A DNA stretch of 61,798 nt from Candidatus Schekmanbacteria bacterium (GTDB lineage Bacteria; CSSED10-310; JACPHN01). Below are positions 1 to 7,932 of this stretch, one piece after another. Made by a program: the position numbers and the translations under genes. The notes below the pieces were generated by a model, which worked only from the letters and a program-made list of their open reading frames with translations, did not search any database and was not told where the DNA came from. How positions within the stretch are numbered: position 1 is the stretch's first letter; each line of letters opens with the position of its first letter. The stretch is from NCBI GenBank assembly GCA_016188575.1, contig JACPHN010000132.1, forward strand, positions 1 to 61,798. Reading direction: 5' to 3'.

Positions 1-350
1 CCGAACCTGAAGCCACTGCGCTTGTCGCATCGCGAGGTGGCGGCCGATGGCGGCGAGACCCTGCGGTTCCGCGCGCGGCGCGCGCATTGCCGGGGTGTCC
101 GCTGGCGGATCGATGCCTGGGCAGTGGCGCCAGCGCAACGTCGAGATCATGCGTGGGCTGACCACTCGGCACAACGTGCCCTGCGCGCGGGTCGAAGCAG
201 CCGCTCGCCTCTGGGAGCTCGACAAGCCGCAGCGGGCCGCGACTTGGCCGGGCACGCGGCAATGCTTGGGACCCGTAACGCAATGACTGTTGCGTTCGGC
301 CGGCTGCGAAGGCCGCCGACTTCGTCTCTCCTCCTCACCGTCTCGCTCCA
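1..350. other. Unassigned left edge, possible broken gene remnant
   Basis: No gene is called confidently here. Plus frame 1 is open from the window start and its first ~25 codons have the G/C-ending third positions usual for genes in this window. A second plus frame reads on to a stop at 284-286. Neither product is recognisable. The pattern would fit the 3' end of a gene truncated by the window edge, with or without a frameshift, or simply GC-rich non-coding DNA. Confidence 0.25.
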
Positions 351-842
351 TTGATACGCTTCGTTGTCGTTCCTCGCCTGCGCCTCGAAGTAATCGAACA
401 GCAGAACCAGCGCCTAATCGACCTGGGCCATTATCAAGACATGACCGCTTGGGGCCTGCGAAATCGGGCGGGCAGAAACCTCGAGGACACCGTTGCGAGC
501 ATGCTTCGTTTCGCGCTCGATCGCAGCGATCTCAGGGCCGAGCATGCTCGTCTCCGGCAAAAGATCGAAGGCCGCACGGGTCTGACTGGTCCCGCCGGGC
601 GCCGGTACGAGTACGACATCCTGGTGATCAACGGCCTCGTCAGTGTCTTCGAGGTCAAATCGGCCCCGGATGAAGAGGACGTGGATCGCTTCCGCGACAA
701 GCGCGAGCTGGTCGAGAGTGAGCGCGGCCACGGACCAATCGAGCGCATCCTCGTCACCCTTGGCAAGACGCCGGAGCTGCAGCGGTGCTGCGGCGCTCAT
801 CGGGGTCGTGCTCGTTTGATTGCCCGCCGCGAACAGGTCTAA
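351..842 (+). CDS. DUF3782-like PD-(D/E)XK nuclease-family protein
   Basis: A 163-aa protein whose middle matches the DUF3782-like branch of the PD-(D/E)XK nuclease superfamily: a Tyr/Glu/Asp strand (YEYDILVING) followed by the FEVKSAPDEEDVDRFRDK block around residues 84-116, which supplies the D..E-x-K type acidic/lysine set. A short predicted coiled region precedes it. The listed start is TTG at 351; an in-frame ATG at 441 is an alternative. It meets the Uma2 gene tail to tail, with the two stop codons overlapping in the four bases 839-842. Nuclease activity is a family-based inference; many members are uncharacterised and may be inactive or mobile-element derived. The C-terminus is short and arginine-rich, so the end could be altered by frameshift. 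Confidence 0.7.
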   Translation: MIRFVVVPRLRLEVIEQQNQRLIDLGHYQDMTAWGLRNRAGRNLEDTVASMLRFALDRSDLRAEHARLRQKIEGRTGLTGPAGRRYEYDILVINGLVSVFEVKSAPDEEDVDRFRDKRELVESERGHGPIERILVTLGKTPELQRCCGAHRGRARLIARREQV

Positions 843-1390
843 GCGAAGATCTCTGCCACGGTGCAGGAGAAGCCGGGCAGCACGGAGCCGCCCGCCAGCG
901 TATCGCCCTCGCCGAGGACGCGTGGAATCTTGGCGAGCTCGTAAATGGTGACGATGCGGGTTTCGGGATCGACGGTCCAAACCTGCTCGGAGCCGCCGGC
1001 GATCCACTCGCTGGCCTTGTCGCGGACCTCGCGGGCGCTGTCGTCCGGCGAGACCACCTCCACCGCCAAATCGGGAGCGAAAGGCAAGAACCCGTCTTCG
1101 GGAAGGTCCGCAAGTCTTTCCTGGCGAACGAACAGCACGTCCGGCGCGCGGACGCGGCCATTGGGCAGCTTGCACCCGACTTCTCCGGTGCCAACGAATC
1201 CGAGCTGCCGCAGACGCACATAGGGTCGCAAGAGCAGGATGATTTGCGCTTCGATATCGCCATGTTTCCAACCGGTCGGGCTCAACTGGACAATCCTCCC
1301 GTCGATGAGCTCGGAGCGGCCGTATCGGTGAGCGATACGCTCGAACTCGTCGGCGGTGATCAGGCGTTCTTGAATCGCTGCAGTGCTCAA
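839..1390 (-). CDS. Uma2 family (DUF820) endonuclease-like protein
   Basis: A 183-aa protein with the Uma2 (PD-(D/E)XK) signature: ITADEFERI near the N-terminus, ELIDGRIVQLSP, then APDVLFV, LAVEVVSP and the REVRDKASEWIAGG helix, supplying the Asp, Glu and Lys of the nuclease fold. I chose the TTG at 1390, which follows GAGAGGA with 7 bases spacing and gives the usual MSTAAIQERL-type N-terminus; a longer TTG-started form begins at 1450. A TATAAA lies upstream on this strand at 1487-1492. The gene converges on the DUF3782-like gene. Uma2 proteins are abundant in cyanobacteria and other large-genome bacteria, and their biological role is poorly known. Confidence 0.82.
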   Translation of the reverse strand: MSTAAIQERLITADEFERIAHRYGRSELIDGRIVQLSPTGWKHGDIEAQIILLLRPYVRLRQLGFVGTGEVGCKLPNGRVRAPDVLFVRQERLADLPEDGFLPFAPDLAVEVVSPDDSAREVRDKASEWIAGGSEQVWTVDPETRIVTIYELAKIPRVLGEGDTLAGGSVLPGFSCTVAEIFA

Positions 1391-1581
1391 ATCGGGTCCT
1401 CTCGCGCAATTGCCTGGTTTGAGGATAGCGCCAAAGCTGGCGGCGGCCAAGCGCCAGCGGCACCAGATGACCCTCCGGGCCGGCTATTTATAGGAGCTTG
1501 GACTCTTACCGGTCTTCTCGTCAATCTGAGACGGTGGCTCGTGGTATGGTTGGTGGTGAACCAACATCAACACTAAGTGAT

Positions 1582-1731
1582 GGCTCAATATGGAATCTGG
1601 GGAGCTCATCGGATGAGTCCGTGCGCGGGGTCAGAGGAAGGCTCTGGCGTTGCCCCTGTACCGAGCCTTTCCGGGCGTGGCCGAAACCACGGGCATCCCT
1701 TTCGCCACCTCCCCGGATTCCATGTTGAGCC
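1582..1731 (+). ncRNA. Candidate structured RNA closed by a 22-bp stem
   Basis: Two 22-base arms, 1582-1603 and 1710-1731, are inverted complements with only two differences. Both differences are T opposite G, so in a plus-strand RNA both become G-U wobbles and all 22 positions pair; in the minus-strand RNA they would be A-C mismatches. Inside are three hairpins: CTCAT/ATGAG (1605-1617), CAGAG/CTCTG with loop GAAGG (1632-1646, extendable by GGGG 1627-1630 with CCCC 1653-1656) and CGTGG/CCACG (1676-1691). The layout is a multibranch RNA. I do not recognise the family. A transposon-derived miniature element is the main alternative. Confidence 0.5.
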
Positions 1732-1762
1732 TTCGGCAAAGACTGCCCGGCCTCTATCCTTG

Positions 1763-1791
1763 TTGCTCAGCGGTTGCTCCGGCGCTATAGT
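1763..1791 (+). promoter_or_regulatory. Predicted sigma70-like promoter for radical SAM gene
   Basis: TTGCTC (1763-1768), a 17-base spacer, then TATAGT (1786-1791). It lies ~105 bases before the radical SAM start and downstream of the structured element, so transcripts from here would not include that RNA. Confidence 0.45.
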
Positions 1792-1894
1792 AACGCTCCG
1801 CGCTAACTCCAACGGACCACGCTCCCTCCGCGCCGATGCCGCCACCAGACGCGCACCTGGCTGCCAGGTACCGGACTGATGCTGGCAACCGGCC

Positions 1895-2887
1895 ATGCAG
1901 ATCATGTCGAAAAACCCACTGCTGCGATATGACCATCCGCCGTTCGCGGCGCGACAGGCCGCTCGTCTGACCCCCTACGCGCTCGTGAAGCTCGGACTGT
2001 TCATGTTCGGGTTCCCGCGAAACGCTTTTGGATCCATTGACGTAACCAAGCGATGTAATCTTCGCTGTTCGCACTGCTACTTTTTCGAGCAGGACATGCA
2101 GAATAAGCAAGAGCTAACCATCGAGCAGTGGGTCGAGAAGCTAGAAGACTTGAAGAAAAAGGGCCGCAGCGAGTTTCCCTTCCTGCAGTGTACATGGGTG
2201 GGGGGAGAGCCACTCATTCGCAAGGACCTCATTGAAAAGGGAAAGGCCTATTTTCGCTACAACACGGTCGTTACCAACGGCTGGTGGCCGCTTCCGGACT
2301 GGCCGGACGTGAATTTCTACATGTCTGTAGACGGCACCGAGGAGGTCCACGAACGCCTGCGCAATCAGCGCGGGCTGTACGCGCACATGAAGCAGAATGC
2401 GAACCGACCGGATCTCAAAGTTATCGGTGCGTATTGCATTACAAATGAGAACAAGCATTGCATCGAGGAGACGATTCTGGAGTGGCGCGACATATTTCGC
2501 CACATGGTATTCGATTTCTATACACCGATCGAAGGCCTTGACAACGACGGCTTGTGGATAACGTGGGACGAGAGAGACGCTATTATTGACAAGCTCCTGG
2601 AGCTTAAGAAAATATACAACATGTTCTTTATCACTCCAGAGAGAACACTACGCCTCATGAAGAGCAAGCACGCATCGTCAGTAACGTCTAACTGCCTCTT
2701 CGCAAAACACTCGTTCTCTTTTGATGTCTCCGGGGACCTCAAGGAAAAATGTATGATGGGCGTAAAGGCAGATTGCAGCAGATGCGGGTGCGTGGTGCCC
2801 TACTACATGGAATCCCTCGTCAACCGCCGCTTCGTATTGGCAGATCTCTGGAGCACGGCTCAATCTACGGTTGCCGCCCGCCACTAG
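1895..2887 (+). CDS. Radical SAM protein with C-terminal cysteine cluster
   Basis: A 330-aa radical SAM enzyme. The [4Fe-4S]-binding CX3CX2C motif is visible as CNLRCSHC around residues 51-58, followed by a GGEPL-type SAM-binding segment (WVGGEPLIR) and MSVDG. Near the C-terminus a cluster of five cysteines (NCLF, EKCMM, DCSRCGC) resembles an auxiliary-cluster (SPASM/twitch-like) region. The reaction cannot be named. An ATG at 1904 (MSKNPLL) is an alternative start. Base composition is unlike the neighbours: 2581-2640 is 21/60 G+C by hand count. The gene converges with a B12-binding radical SAM gene 49 bases away; the shared AT-rich ends suggest that the pair was acquired together. Confidence 0.85.
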   Translation: MQIMSKNPLLRYDHPPFAARQAARLTPYALVKLGLFMFGFPRNAFGSIDVTKRCNLRCSHCYFFEQDMQNKQELTIEQWVEKLEDLKKKGRSEFPFLQCTWVGGEPLIRKDLIEKGKAYFRYNTVVTNGWWPLPDWPDVNFYMSVDGTEEVHERLRNQRGLYAHMKQNANRPDLKVIGAYCITNENKHCIEETILEWRDIFRHMVFDFYTPIEGLDNDGLWITWDERDAIIDKLLELKKIYNMFFITPERTLRLMKSKHASSVTSNCLFAKHSFSFDVSGDLKEKCMMGVKADCSRCGCVVPYYMESLVNRRFVLADLWSTAQSTVAARH

Positions 2888-2936
2888 CGCCGCGGGCGAA
2901 GGATGTCTGCTGGCGCGCCGGGGCACGGCGAAACGA

Positions 2937-4289
2937 CTAGCCAATCACCGCCCACGTGTTCTTCCAGTTCCTGAGCGAGCGGTGGACCTTGTAGTTTCCG
3001 ATCGTGTAGAAAAGGGTCTCCAGGTAGTTTCCCGATGGCGGCGGAAGCATTCTCCGCAATATGTTCCGGGGACTATAGAACTGCTTGTAAACCCACGTAA
3101 AACCGTCCAGCATCTCCTGTGACTTGACATTCACTGGCTTTACGATAGCGCTCCCGTAATCGTATCTACCCCAATCATGTGTCGTAATTCTTCCCGCGGC
3201 TTCCATATCATCGTAATACTTTGTTCCCGGATACGGACAGGGGAGAAAAAGCTTCAGAAAGGAAATCTTGTTGTCTACTAGAAACTGTAGCGTGCGAGCA
3301 AAGCTGCTCGCATCGTCGTGATCGAGCCCAAGCATCATCAGCGCGATGATCTGGATTCCCTTGCCGCGAATAGCGGCGAGATCTCGGGAGTAGCGCTCGG
3401 GCTTGCCGAAGCGCTTGCCGACATCGTTCAGATTCGACTCGCTCACGCTTTCCAGACCGATGGACAAGGTCACGCACCCTGCCTTCGCTGCCAGATCGAG
3501 CAACTCCGCGTCGCGAGCGATATTGATCGTGCACTGGCTCGCCCATTTTATCCCGAGCGGGGTCAGGGCGCGAAATAGCTCCTTGGCGTACTGCTTGTTG
3601 CCGATGGGGTTGTCGTCGAGGATCAGGACTTTCTTGCCACCCATTGCCTTGATCGTGCGGAAATCTTCGATAACCTCGTCGATCGGGCGGCTCCGGAACG
3701 ATTGGGCGTAATACGTCTGGACCGCGCAGTATTCGCACGTATGCGGGCAGCCGCGGCTGATGCTGATCGGCCAGTGGAAGTATTGCCGGTAGAAGGCGCT
3801 GCGCTCCCACTGCTGCCGGTGAAATAGCGGGAGGCTCCAGTAATCGAAGCGCGGCAGGTTCTCGAGCGTGTGCCACCGATCCGCCTGGTATTTCGGCTTC
3901 AGGCATCCGGCCGCGACGTCGTTGAGCAGGCTCTCCCACACGTGCTCGGCCTCGCCGACCACGACAGCGTCAGCGTGGGACAGCGCCTGATCGGGAACCA
4001 GACTCGCCCAGGTTCCGCCCATGACCACCGGCCGGCCACGCGCTCGGAAGTGGTCCCCCAACTCGTAGGCCCGTGCCATTTGGGGACCCATGCCGGTAAT
4101 TCCAATCACGTCTGCCGTGCTCTCCAAGTCGACGGTGCCGGTGATCTCGTCGACGATCTCGACGCGATGGCAGGATGGGGTCAGCGCCCTTAGATAGGGA
4201 AGCGTGATACCGCTCGTCCAGTAGCGCGGCGCCTTGTATAGAGAACCGTCGGGGTTTCGATGCGAAGCGGAGATCAGGTAGATGTTCAT
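2937..4289 (-). CDS. B12-binding domain-containing radical SAM protein
   Basis: A 450-aa class B (cobalamin-dependent type) radical SAM protein. Residues ~1-140 form a Rossmann-like B12-binding domain (VIGITGMGPQMARAYELG, VVMGGTWASLVPDQ, DAVVVGEAE). The radical SAM domain follows with CX3CX2C as CPHTCEYC (~residues 187-194), a VLILDDNP strand and a CVTLSIGLES segment. Such proteins perform methylations, cyclisations or rearrangements in lipid, tetrapyrrole or secondary metabolism; the substrate is unknown. Many members lack the canonical DXHXXG cobalamin motif, and I do not see it clearly here. The C-terminal ~80 residues are basic and aromatic. Its 3' end shares the AT-richer composition of the convergent radical SAM gene. 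Confidence 0.87.
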   Translation of the reverse strand: MNIYLISASHRNPDGSLYKAPRYWTSGITLPYLRALTPSCHRVEIVDEITGTVDLESTADVIGITGMGPQMARAYELGDHFRARGRPVVMGGTWASLVPDQALSHADAVVVGEAEHVWESLLNDVAAGCLKPKYQADRWHTLENLPRFDYWSLPLFHRQQWERSAFYRQYFHWPISISRGCPHTCEYCAVQTYYAQSFRSRPIDEVIEDFRTIKAMGGKKVLILDDNPIGNKQYAKELFRALTPLGIKWASQCTINIARDAELLDLAAKAGCVTLSIGLESVSESNLNDVGKRFGKPERYSRDLAAIRGKGIQIIALMMLGLDHDDASSFARTLQFLVDNKISFLKLFLPCPYPGTKYYDDMEAAGRITTHDWGRYDYGSAIVKPVNVKSQEMLDGFTWVYKQFYSPRNILRRMLPPPSGNYLETLFYTIGNYKVHRSLRNWKNTWAVIG

Positions 4290-4757
4290 GGTGTCGCTGC
4301 TCTATGGGTGGCGGCGGCGGGACCGGGGCGCGACGGGGCGGCGCACTCCCTCCGCGCGGCGTTGGAGCCCGACGGTAGCAGCTTTTCCTGGCTCGCGTCA
4401 ATACGCTCGAAACGTCTTGCATCCACCGCCAGTGCTACTGCAAGTTGCGCGGAAAGCGCATCGCGAAGATCCCCGACTTCACCTCCCCCCGCACGGGGGA
4501 GGCACGGAGGGAGGGAGCTGTCACCTCGGCGCCGAACAGATGGGCGATTCAGGAACGCGGCGGGCGGCGGTTTGTCACGCCATTGACAAGAAATCGCCAA
4601 GCTCGCCCGGCCGGCGCCCAATAGCGGCCCGAGGCCCGCATGCCCGACGCCCTCAGCGCCCGCTCGCTGCGTGGCACGAAGCATGCAAGCCAGGCGGCGT
4701 TACCAAACGCAAACGTCATCCGCAGCGCAAAGCGATCCGTCCCGAGGAGACCGAAAA
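4290..4757. other. Intergenic region with a dispersed repeat copy
   Basis: About 470 bases without a convincing gene. It holds one inverted-orientation copy of the dispersed palindromic repeat (4421-4510), an isolated TTGACA at 4583-4588 without a good -10 at 17 bases, and the leader of the Pro/Glu-rich protein gene. Confidence 0.6.
4421..4510 (-). repeat. Dispersed intergenic palindromic repeat, copy 1
   Basis: Read on the minus strand this copy has a GC palindrome (CCTCCCCC/GGGGGAGG at 4483-4502), then a GATGCGC-TTTCCGC block, a GCAACTTGCAG block and a GGCGGTGGAT end. The same order of blocks is found at 11255-11340, and in parts at several other intergenic sites. Confidence 0.75.
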
Positions 4758-5285
4758 ATGCAAGCAATCGATAGCTCGACCCTGTCAACGAGTGCCTACC
4801 TCTACGCCGATCCCATGGTTTCGGACCCGATCACAACGGAGCCCGTTACGCCCGAACCCATCACGACCGAACCCGCTCCGGCCGACCCCATCGCGGTCGA
4901 ACCGGCGCCAGCAGACGGCTACGAGGACCTGACACCAGTCGACGAAAGCGCTCCCGCGGACCCCGTCGAAGCCGCTCCGCCGATATCCGAAACGGCACCC
5001 ACCGAAACCGCCGGCGGCGCGACCGACGCCACGGCCACCGATTCGTCGGGGTCCACGGACTCCTTCGAAAACATCGAGGGCGATGTGGCCGCAACCAGCA
5101 CCTCAGGCACCAGCGCTCTGCAAGACCTGTTTGCCGCGCGAAAATCTCTTGGCGATGCCCGGCGCAATGTCAAGGACCAGTTCCTGCGAGGCGTCGGTGA
5201 GTCCATGGCCTCCGGTTCGGGAGTGGTCGGCGCCCTCCGCGACCAGCTCGCCTTTGCGCGCCTGGCAATGCCCATGCGCGTCTGA
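4758..5285 (+). CDS. Pro/Glu/Thr/Ala-rich hypothetical protein
   Basis: A 175-aa protein. The start at ATG 4758 is supported by GAGGAG 8 bases upstream. Residues ~15-60 are a low-complexity acidic stretch built from repeats such as PITTEPVTPEP and PAPADPIAVEP, continuing as an Ala/Thr/Ser/Asp-rich disordered segment to about residue 115. The last ~50 residues look folded and amphipathic (LQDLFAARKSLGDARRNV, VVGALRDQLAFARLAMP). There is no signal peptide. A strong terminator follows directly (5313-5343). I do not recognise the family. A long disordered N-terminus before a small helical C-terminus is also seen in the CHAP-like protein at 14461-15549, and a secreted or surface role is possible but unproven. 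Confidence 0.7.
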   Translation: MQAIDSSTLSTSAYLYADPMVSDPITTEPVTPEPITTEPAPADPIAVEPAPADGYEDLTPVDESAPADPVEAAPPISETAPTETAGGATDATATDSSGSTDSFENIEGDVAATSTSGTSALQDLFAARKSLGDARRNVKDQFLRGVGESMASGSGVVGALRDQLAFARLAMPMRV

Positions 5286-5312
5286 TCGGCCAACGATCGC
5301 AACCAACATGAT

Positions 5313-5347
5313 GGCGACCCGGCGCCCGCGGGTCGCCTTTTTCGTTT
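5313..5347 (+). terminator. Rho-independent terminator
   Basis: Stem GGCGACCC (5313-5320) pairs perfectly with GGGTCGCC (5330-5337) across a 9-base loop and is followed by TTTTT and then CGTTT. It ends the transcript of the Pro/Glu-rich protein gene. Confidence 0.88.
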
Positions 5348-5369
5348 GCGCAGGCGGGCCGGCTCCGAC

Positions 5370-5398
5370 TTGCTGTCGCCAGCCCGCGCTGCTAACAT
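5370..5398 (+). promoter_or_regulatory. Predicted sigma70-like promoter
   Basis: TTGCTG (5370-5375), 17-base spacer, TAACAT (5393-5398), placed between the terminator above and the DUF1579-like gene whose ATG is at 5444. Confidence 0.5.
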
Positions 5399-5443
5399 CC
5401 CCGTCGTCTGGATGTGTCAACCAGCCTCTGGGAGAACGTGCCA

Positions 5444-6046
5444 ATGACTCGCAAGACCTGTGCGCTCGCTTTGGTTGCCGCTGTTTTCATGCTCAACACT
5501 GCTGCGGTGCGCGCCGAGGACCCACCCAAAATGACACCCGAGCAAGAAGCCGCGATGAAAGCTTGGACCGAGTTCGCCACGCCCGGCCCCGAGCATCAGC
5601 AGCTCAAGCACTTTGTCGGCAACTGGGACGCCGCGGTCAAGATGTGGATGGAACCGGGCGCTCCCGTGCAGGAATCCACCGCCACGAGCACTGGCGAAAT
5701 GATTTTCGGTGACCGCTATCTCCTCATGAAGCACGAGGGGATGTTCGAGGGCGAGCCCTTCCACGGCATGGCCATCACCGGCTTCAACAACATGACCAAG
5801 AAGTTCAATTCGCTGTGGATCGACTCGGAGGGGACGGGATTCTACCTCACGACCGGCACCTGCGACAAGGATCACAAGGTTTGCACGGACACCGGAACCA
5901 TGGATGACCCGGTCAGCAAAACCGAAATGGCCGTCCGCCAGGTGACCACGCACGTGTCTGACACCAAGATCACCATGGAAATGTACCAGACTCCCGCCGG
6001 CGGGAAAGAGTACAAGACGATGGAGATTACGTACACCAAGAAGTAG
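5444..6046 (+). CDS. Secreted DUF1579 family protein
   Basis: A 200-aa protein with a typical Sec signal peptide (MTRKTC, hydrophobic stretch, Ala-Val-Arg-Ala cleavage region near residue 22). The mature part matches DUF1579: LKHFVGNWDAAVKMW, a GDRYLLMKHEGMFEG segment, MAITGFNNMTKKFNSLWIDSEGTGF and a C-terminal beta-rich end. Members are lipocalin/calycin-like beta-barrel proteins of unknown function. I chose ATG 5444 rather than an in-frame start ten codons upstream because the signal peptide then begins normally and GGGAG lies upstream. Its own promoter and the preceding terminator suggest an independent unit, possibly reading into the isochorismatase-family gene 65 bases downstream. Confidence 0.85.
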   Translation: MTRKTCALALVAAVFMLNTAAVRAEDPPKMTPEQEAAMKAWTEFATPGPEHQQLKHFVGNWDAAVKMWMEPGAPVQESTATSTGEMIFGDRYLLMKHEGMFEGEPFHGMAITGFNNMTKKFNSLWIDSEGTGFYLTTGTCDKDHKVCTDTGTMDDPVSKTEMAVRQVTTHVSDTKITMEMYQTPAGGKEYKTMEITYTKK

Positions 6047-6111
6047 ATCTCTCCAGCCGGGCGGCAGCGCTTCGCTGGCTCCGCCCGGCGCGACCCACGG
6101 GAGCATGCAGC

Positions 6112-6702
6112 ATGGAGCTACTGGACCGCGAACGAAGCATCGTAGTCGTCATCGACCTCCAGGGCAAGCTGGTGGACATGGTCCACGATTCGCAGCGGGT
6201 CATTTCCGGAGCGATTCGGCTCATGCGCATCGCCGACCTTCTCCACGTCCCCGTTCTGCTGACGGAGCAGTATCCGCGCGGCCTGGGCCCCACGGCGCCC
6301 GACGTCCGCGCCGCCTTTGACGGGCTCGCCACGAACAAGGGAATCCTCGAGAAAACGAGCTTCGGCTGCTGCGGTGACACGGGGTTTGAGGCGAGCGTCA
6401 GCCGCCTTCTCCCGAATGTCGTGGCCGAGCGGCGGCAGATCGTCGTGGCGGGGATCGAGGCTCACGTCTGCGTCATGCAGACCGTGCTGGAGCTGCTGCG
6501 CGCCGGCAGCGCCGTACACGTGGCGTGGGACGCGGTCAGCGGCCGCGGCGAGCGCCAGGTGGACTGGGCGCTTGTGCGCATGCAACAGGCGGGCGCCATC
6601 GTCACGAGCTCGGAATCCGTCGGGTTTGAATGGCTGCGCGACAAGCAGCACTCGGCGTTCAAGGGCCTGAGCAATCTGCTCAAGGAACACGTCCCGGCCT
6701 GA
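6112..6702 (+). CDS. Isochorismatase family cysteine hydrolase
   Basis: A 196-aa hydrolase of the isochorismatase-like (nicotinamidase-related) family. The catalytic triad is visible: Asp15 in VVVIDLQGK, Lys81 in ILEKTSF and Cys120 in IEAHVCVMQT, with the conserved non-proline peptide context before the Cys. Members hydrolyse isochorismate, nicotinamide, N-carbamoyl compounds or peroxo/azo substrates; the short length and the LTEQYPRGLG segment fit the YcaC/hydrolase subgroup, but the substrate cannot be told. It faces the ABC permease at 6742 tail to tail. Confidence 0.9.
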   Translation: MELLDRERSIVVVIDLQGKLVDMVHDSQRVISGAIRLMRIADLLHVPVLLTEQYPRGLGPTAPDVRAAFDGLATNKGILEKTSFGCCGDTGFEASVSRLLPNVVAERRQIVVAGIEAHVCVMQTVLELLRAGSAVHVAWDAVSGRGERQVDWALVRMQQAGAIVTSSESVGFEWLRDKQHSAFKGLSNLLKEHVPA

Positions 6703-6741
6703 CGAGCTCGCCGCGCTCCGGGCAAGCCGCGCCGCCACTCG

Positions 6742-7920
6742 CTAGTACTGCCGGAGCGACCGCGAGATATTGGCCGACGCGGCCCGCAGCGCGGGGAAAA
6801 AGCCACCGAGCGCGCCCATGACCAGAGCAAAGGCTATCCCGGCGCCGAAGTGGCGCACCCAGTCGACGTGAAAAGAGAAGGACACGTCGGAAAACGATTC
6901 CCAGTTCATCGTGCCCGTCTGTAGCCCATCGACGCTCAGCGCCAGCGTGCAGCCGATCACACCGCCAACGGCTGCCAGCACGAGAACCTCGAACAAGAAC
7001 GACACCAGCACTGCGACGCGACTGAACCCCAACGCTCGCAAGGTGCCGATTTCTCGGCGGCGCGACAACACCGCACCATTCATCGTGTTCAGCGCGCCGG
7101 CGATCGCCCCTACCGACATGATCGAGCAGACAACGACGCCAACGACCAGGATGAAGTTTCGCAACGCTCGCGACTGTTGAACGTAGTACTCTTGCTCGCG
7201 ATACACGTCTACTTGCAGGTTGGTTTCCTTGGCGATCTCGCTCTTGAACGACTCGAAGTCATCGCGGTGCTGCAACCGAACCGTGACCGTCTGAAATCCG
7301 GTCCGGCCAAAGGCGTTCAGCATTTCCTCGGCGTCTCCGAATATTTCCGACTCAAAGGCGCCGCCGCCCGCAGCAAAAATACCGGCGACCGTCCACGTCC
7401 GCTTCGCAAACTCGATCGTGTCACCCAATCTGGTGTTCGCAAATCGCGCCGCGGCCGCCTTGCCAATGACGAGCTCGCCCTTGCCCGGCGCGAGCCACCG
7501 ACCCTCGACGATCTCGAGGTTGGCGCGCACCTGGTTGGCCAGCGGAGAAACGCCGCGAACCGCGAGATTGGAGCTCTGGTCAGGATCGTCCCGCCGAGGA
7601 TGGTTGATGACAACCAGCATCTCCGGGCTGACCAGCGGCGAGCCGTCGCCGGCAAGCTCCGCCAGGCCCGTTGCGCGCGCCGCCACGAGCCGCACCTGGT
7701 CGCGACTGAGTCCGCTGTTGAGCTCCGATGTCGATCCAAAGCGCAGTACAATCGCGTTTCGGTCGGAACCCGTGCGCGCGTACGCGCGCCTGAAGCCGTC
7801 GGCGAGGGCGAGCACCATGACGAAAGTCGCCACCACCATCGCCACGCCGCCGATCATCATCGCCGTGCTCGCGGACCGCACGCTCAGGTTGCGCAGGTTG
7901 TACGAGATTGGTATGGCCAT
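6742..7920 (-). CDS. ABC transporter permease, FtsX/MacB type (second)
   Basis: A 392-aa permease with one N-terminal membrane helix, a ~200-residue extracytoplasmic MacB-PCD-like domain, and three C-terminal helices (around 265-290, 310-345 and 355-380), the arrangement of MacB/LolE/FtsX permeases. RBS AGAGGGGG precedes the ATG. It is the last gene of a minus-strand unit: adaptor, ATPase, permease, permease, with 12 bases between the two permeases. The two permeases probably form a heterodimer with the ATPase. Such systems export lipoproteins, macrolides, peptides or siderophores, or transmit mechanical energy across the periplasm; the cargo here is unknown. Confidence 0.88.
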   Translation of the reverse strand: MAIPISYNLRNLSVRSASTAMMIGGVAMVVATFVMVLALADGFRRAYARTGSDRNAIVLRFGSTSELNSGLSRDQVRLVAARATGLAELAGDGSPLVSPEMLVVINHPRRDDPDQSSNLAVRGVSPLANQVRANLEIVEGRWLAPGKGELVIGKAAAARFANTRLGDTIEFAKRTWTVAGIFAAGGGAFESEIFGDAEEMLNAFGRTGFQTVTVRLQHRDDFESFKSEIAKETNLQVDVYREQEYYVQQSRALRNFILVVGVVVCSIMSVGAIAGALNTMNGAVLSRRREIGTLRALGFSRVAVLVSFLFEVLVLAAVGGVIGCTLALSVDGLQTGTMNWESFSDVSFSFHVDWVRHFGAGIAFALVMGALGGFFPALRAASANISRSLRQY

Positions 7921-7932
7921 GTCTGCCCCCTC

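Larger units (their letters stand above)
1391..1894. other. Non-coding region with structured element and promoter
   Basis: A ~500-base stretch with no convincing gene. It contains a small hairpin around 1548-1563 (GTTGGT/ACCAAC), the 150-base inverted-repeat element at 1582-1731 (listed separately), a promoter-like sequence at 1763-1791, and a short CCTGG/CCAGG hairpin near 1855-1870. The short reading frames that cross it have no recognisable product. Confidence 0.6.

Noticed and set aside
1611-1690. Hammerhead-ribozyme-like words (GATGAGTCCGTG, later GAAAC) inside the structured element
   Set aside because: The core needs CUGANGA but the sequence has CGGATGA, with the essential U replaced, and GATGAG is better explained as part of the CTCAT/ATGAG hairpin. 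A covariance search could settle it; as seen, catalytic activity is not supported.
1606-1905. Short minus-strand reading frame across the structured element
   Set aside because: No start signal, odd composition, and it overlaps the promoter and the inverted-repeat arms.
4583-4588. Isolated TTGACA as promoter of the Pro/Glu-rich protein gene
   Set aside because: No acceptable -10 element stands 16-18 bases downstream.
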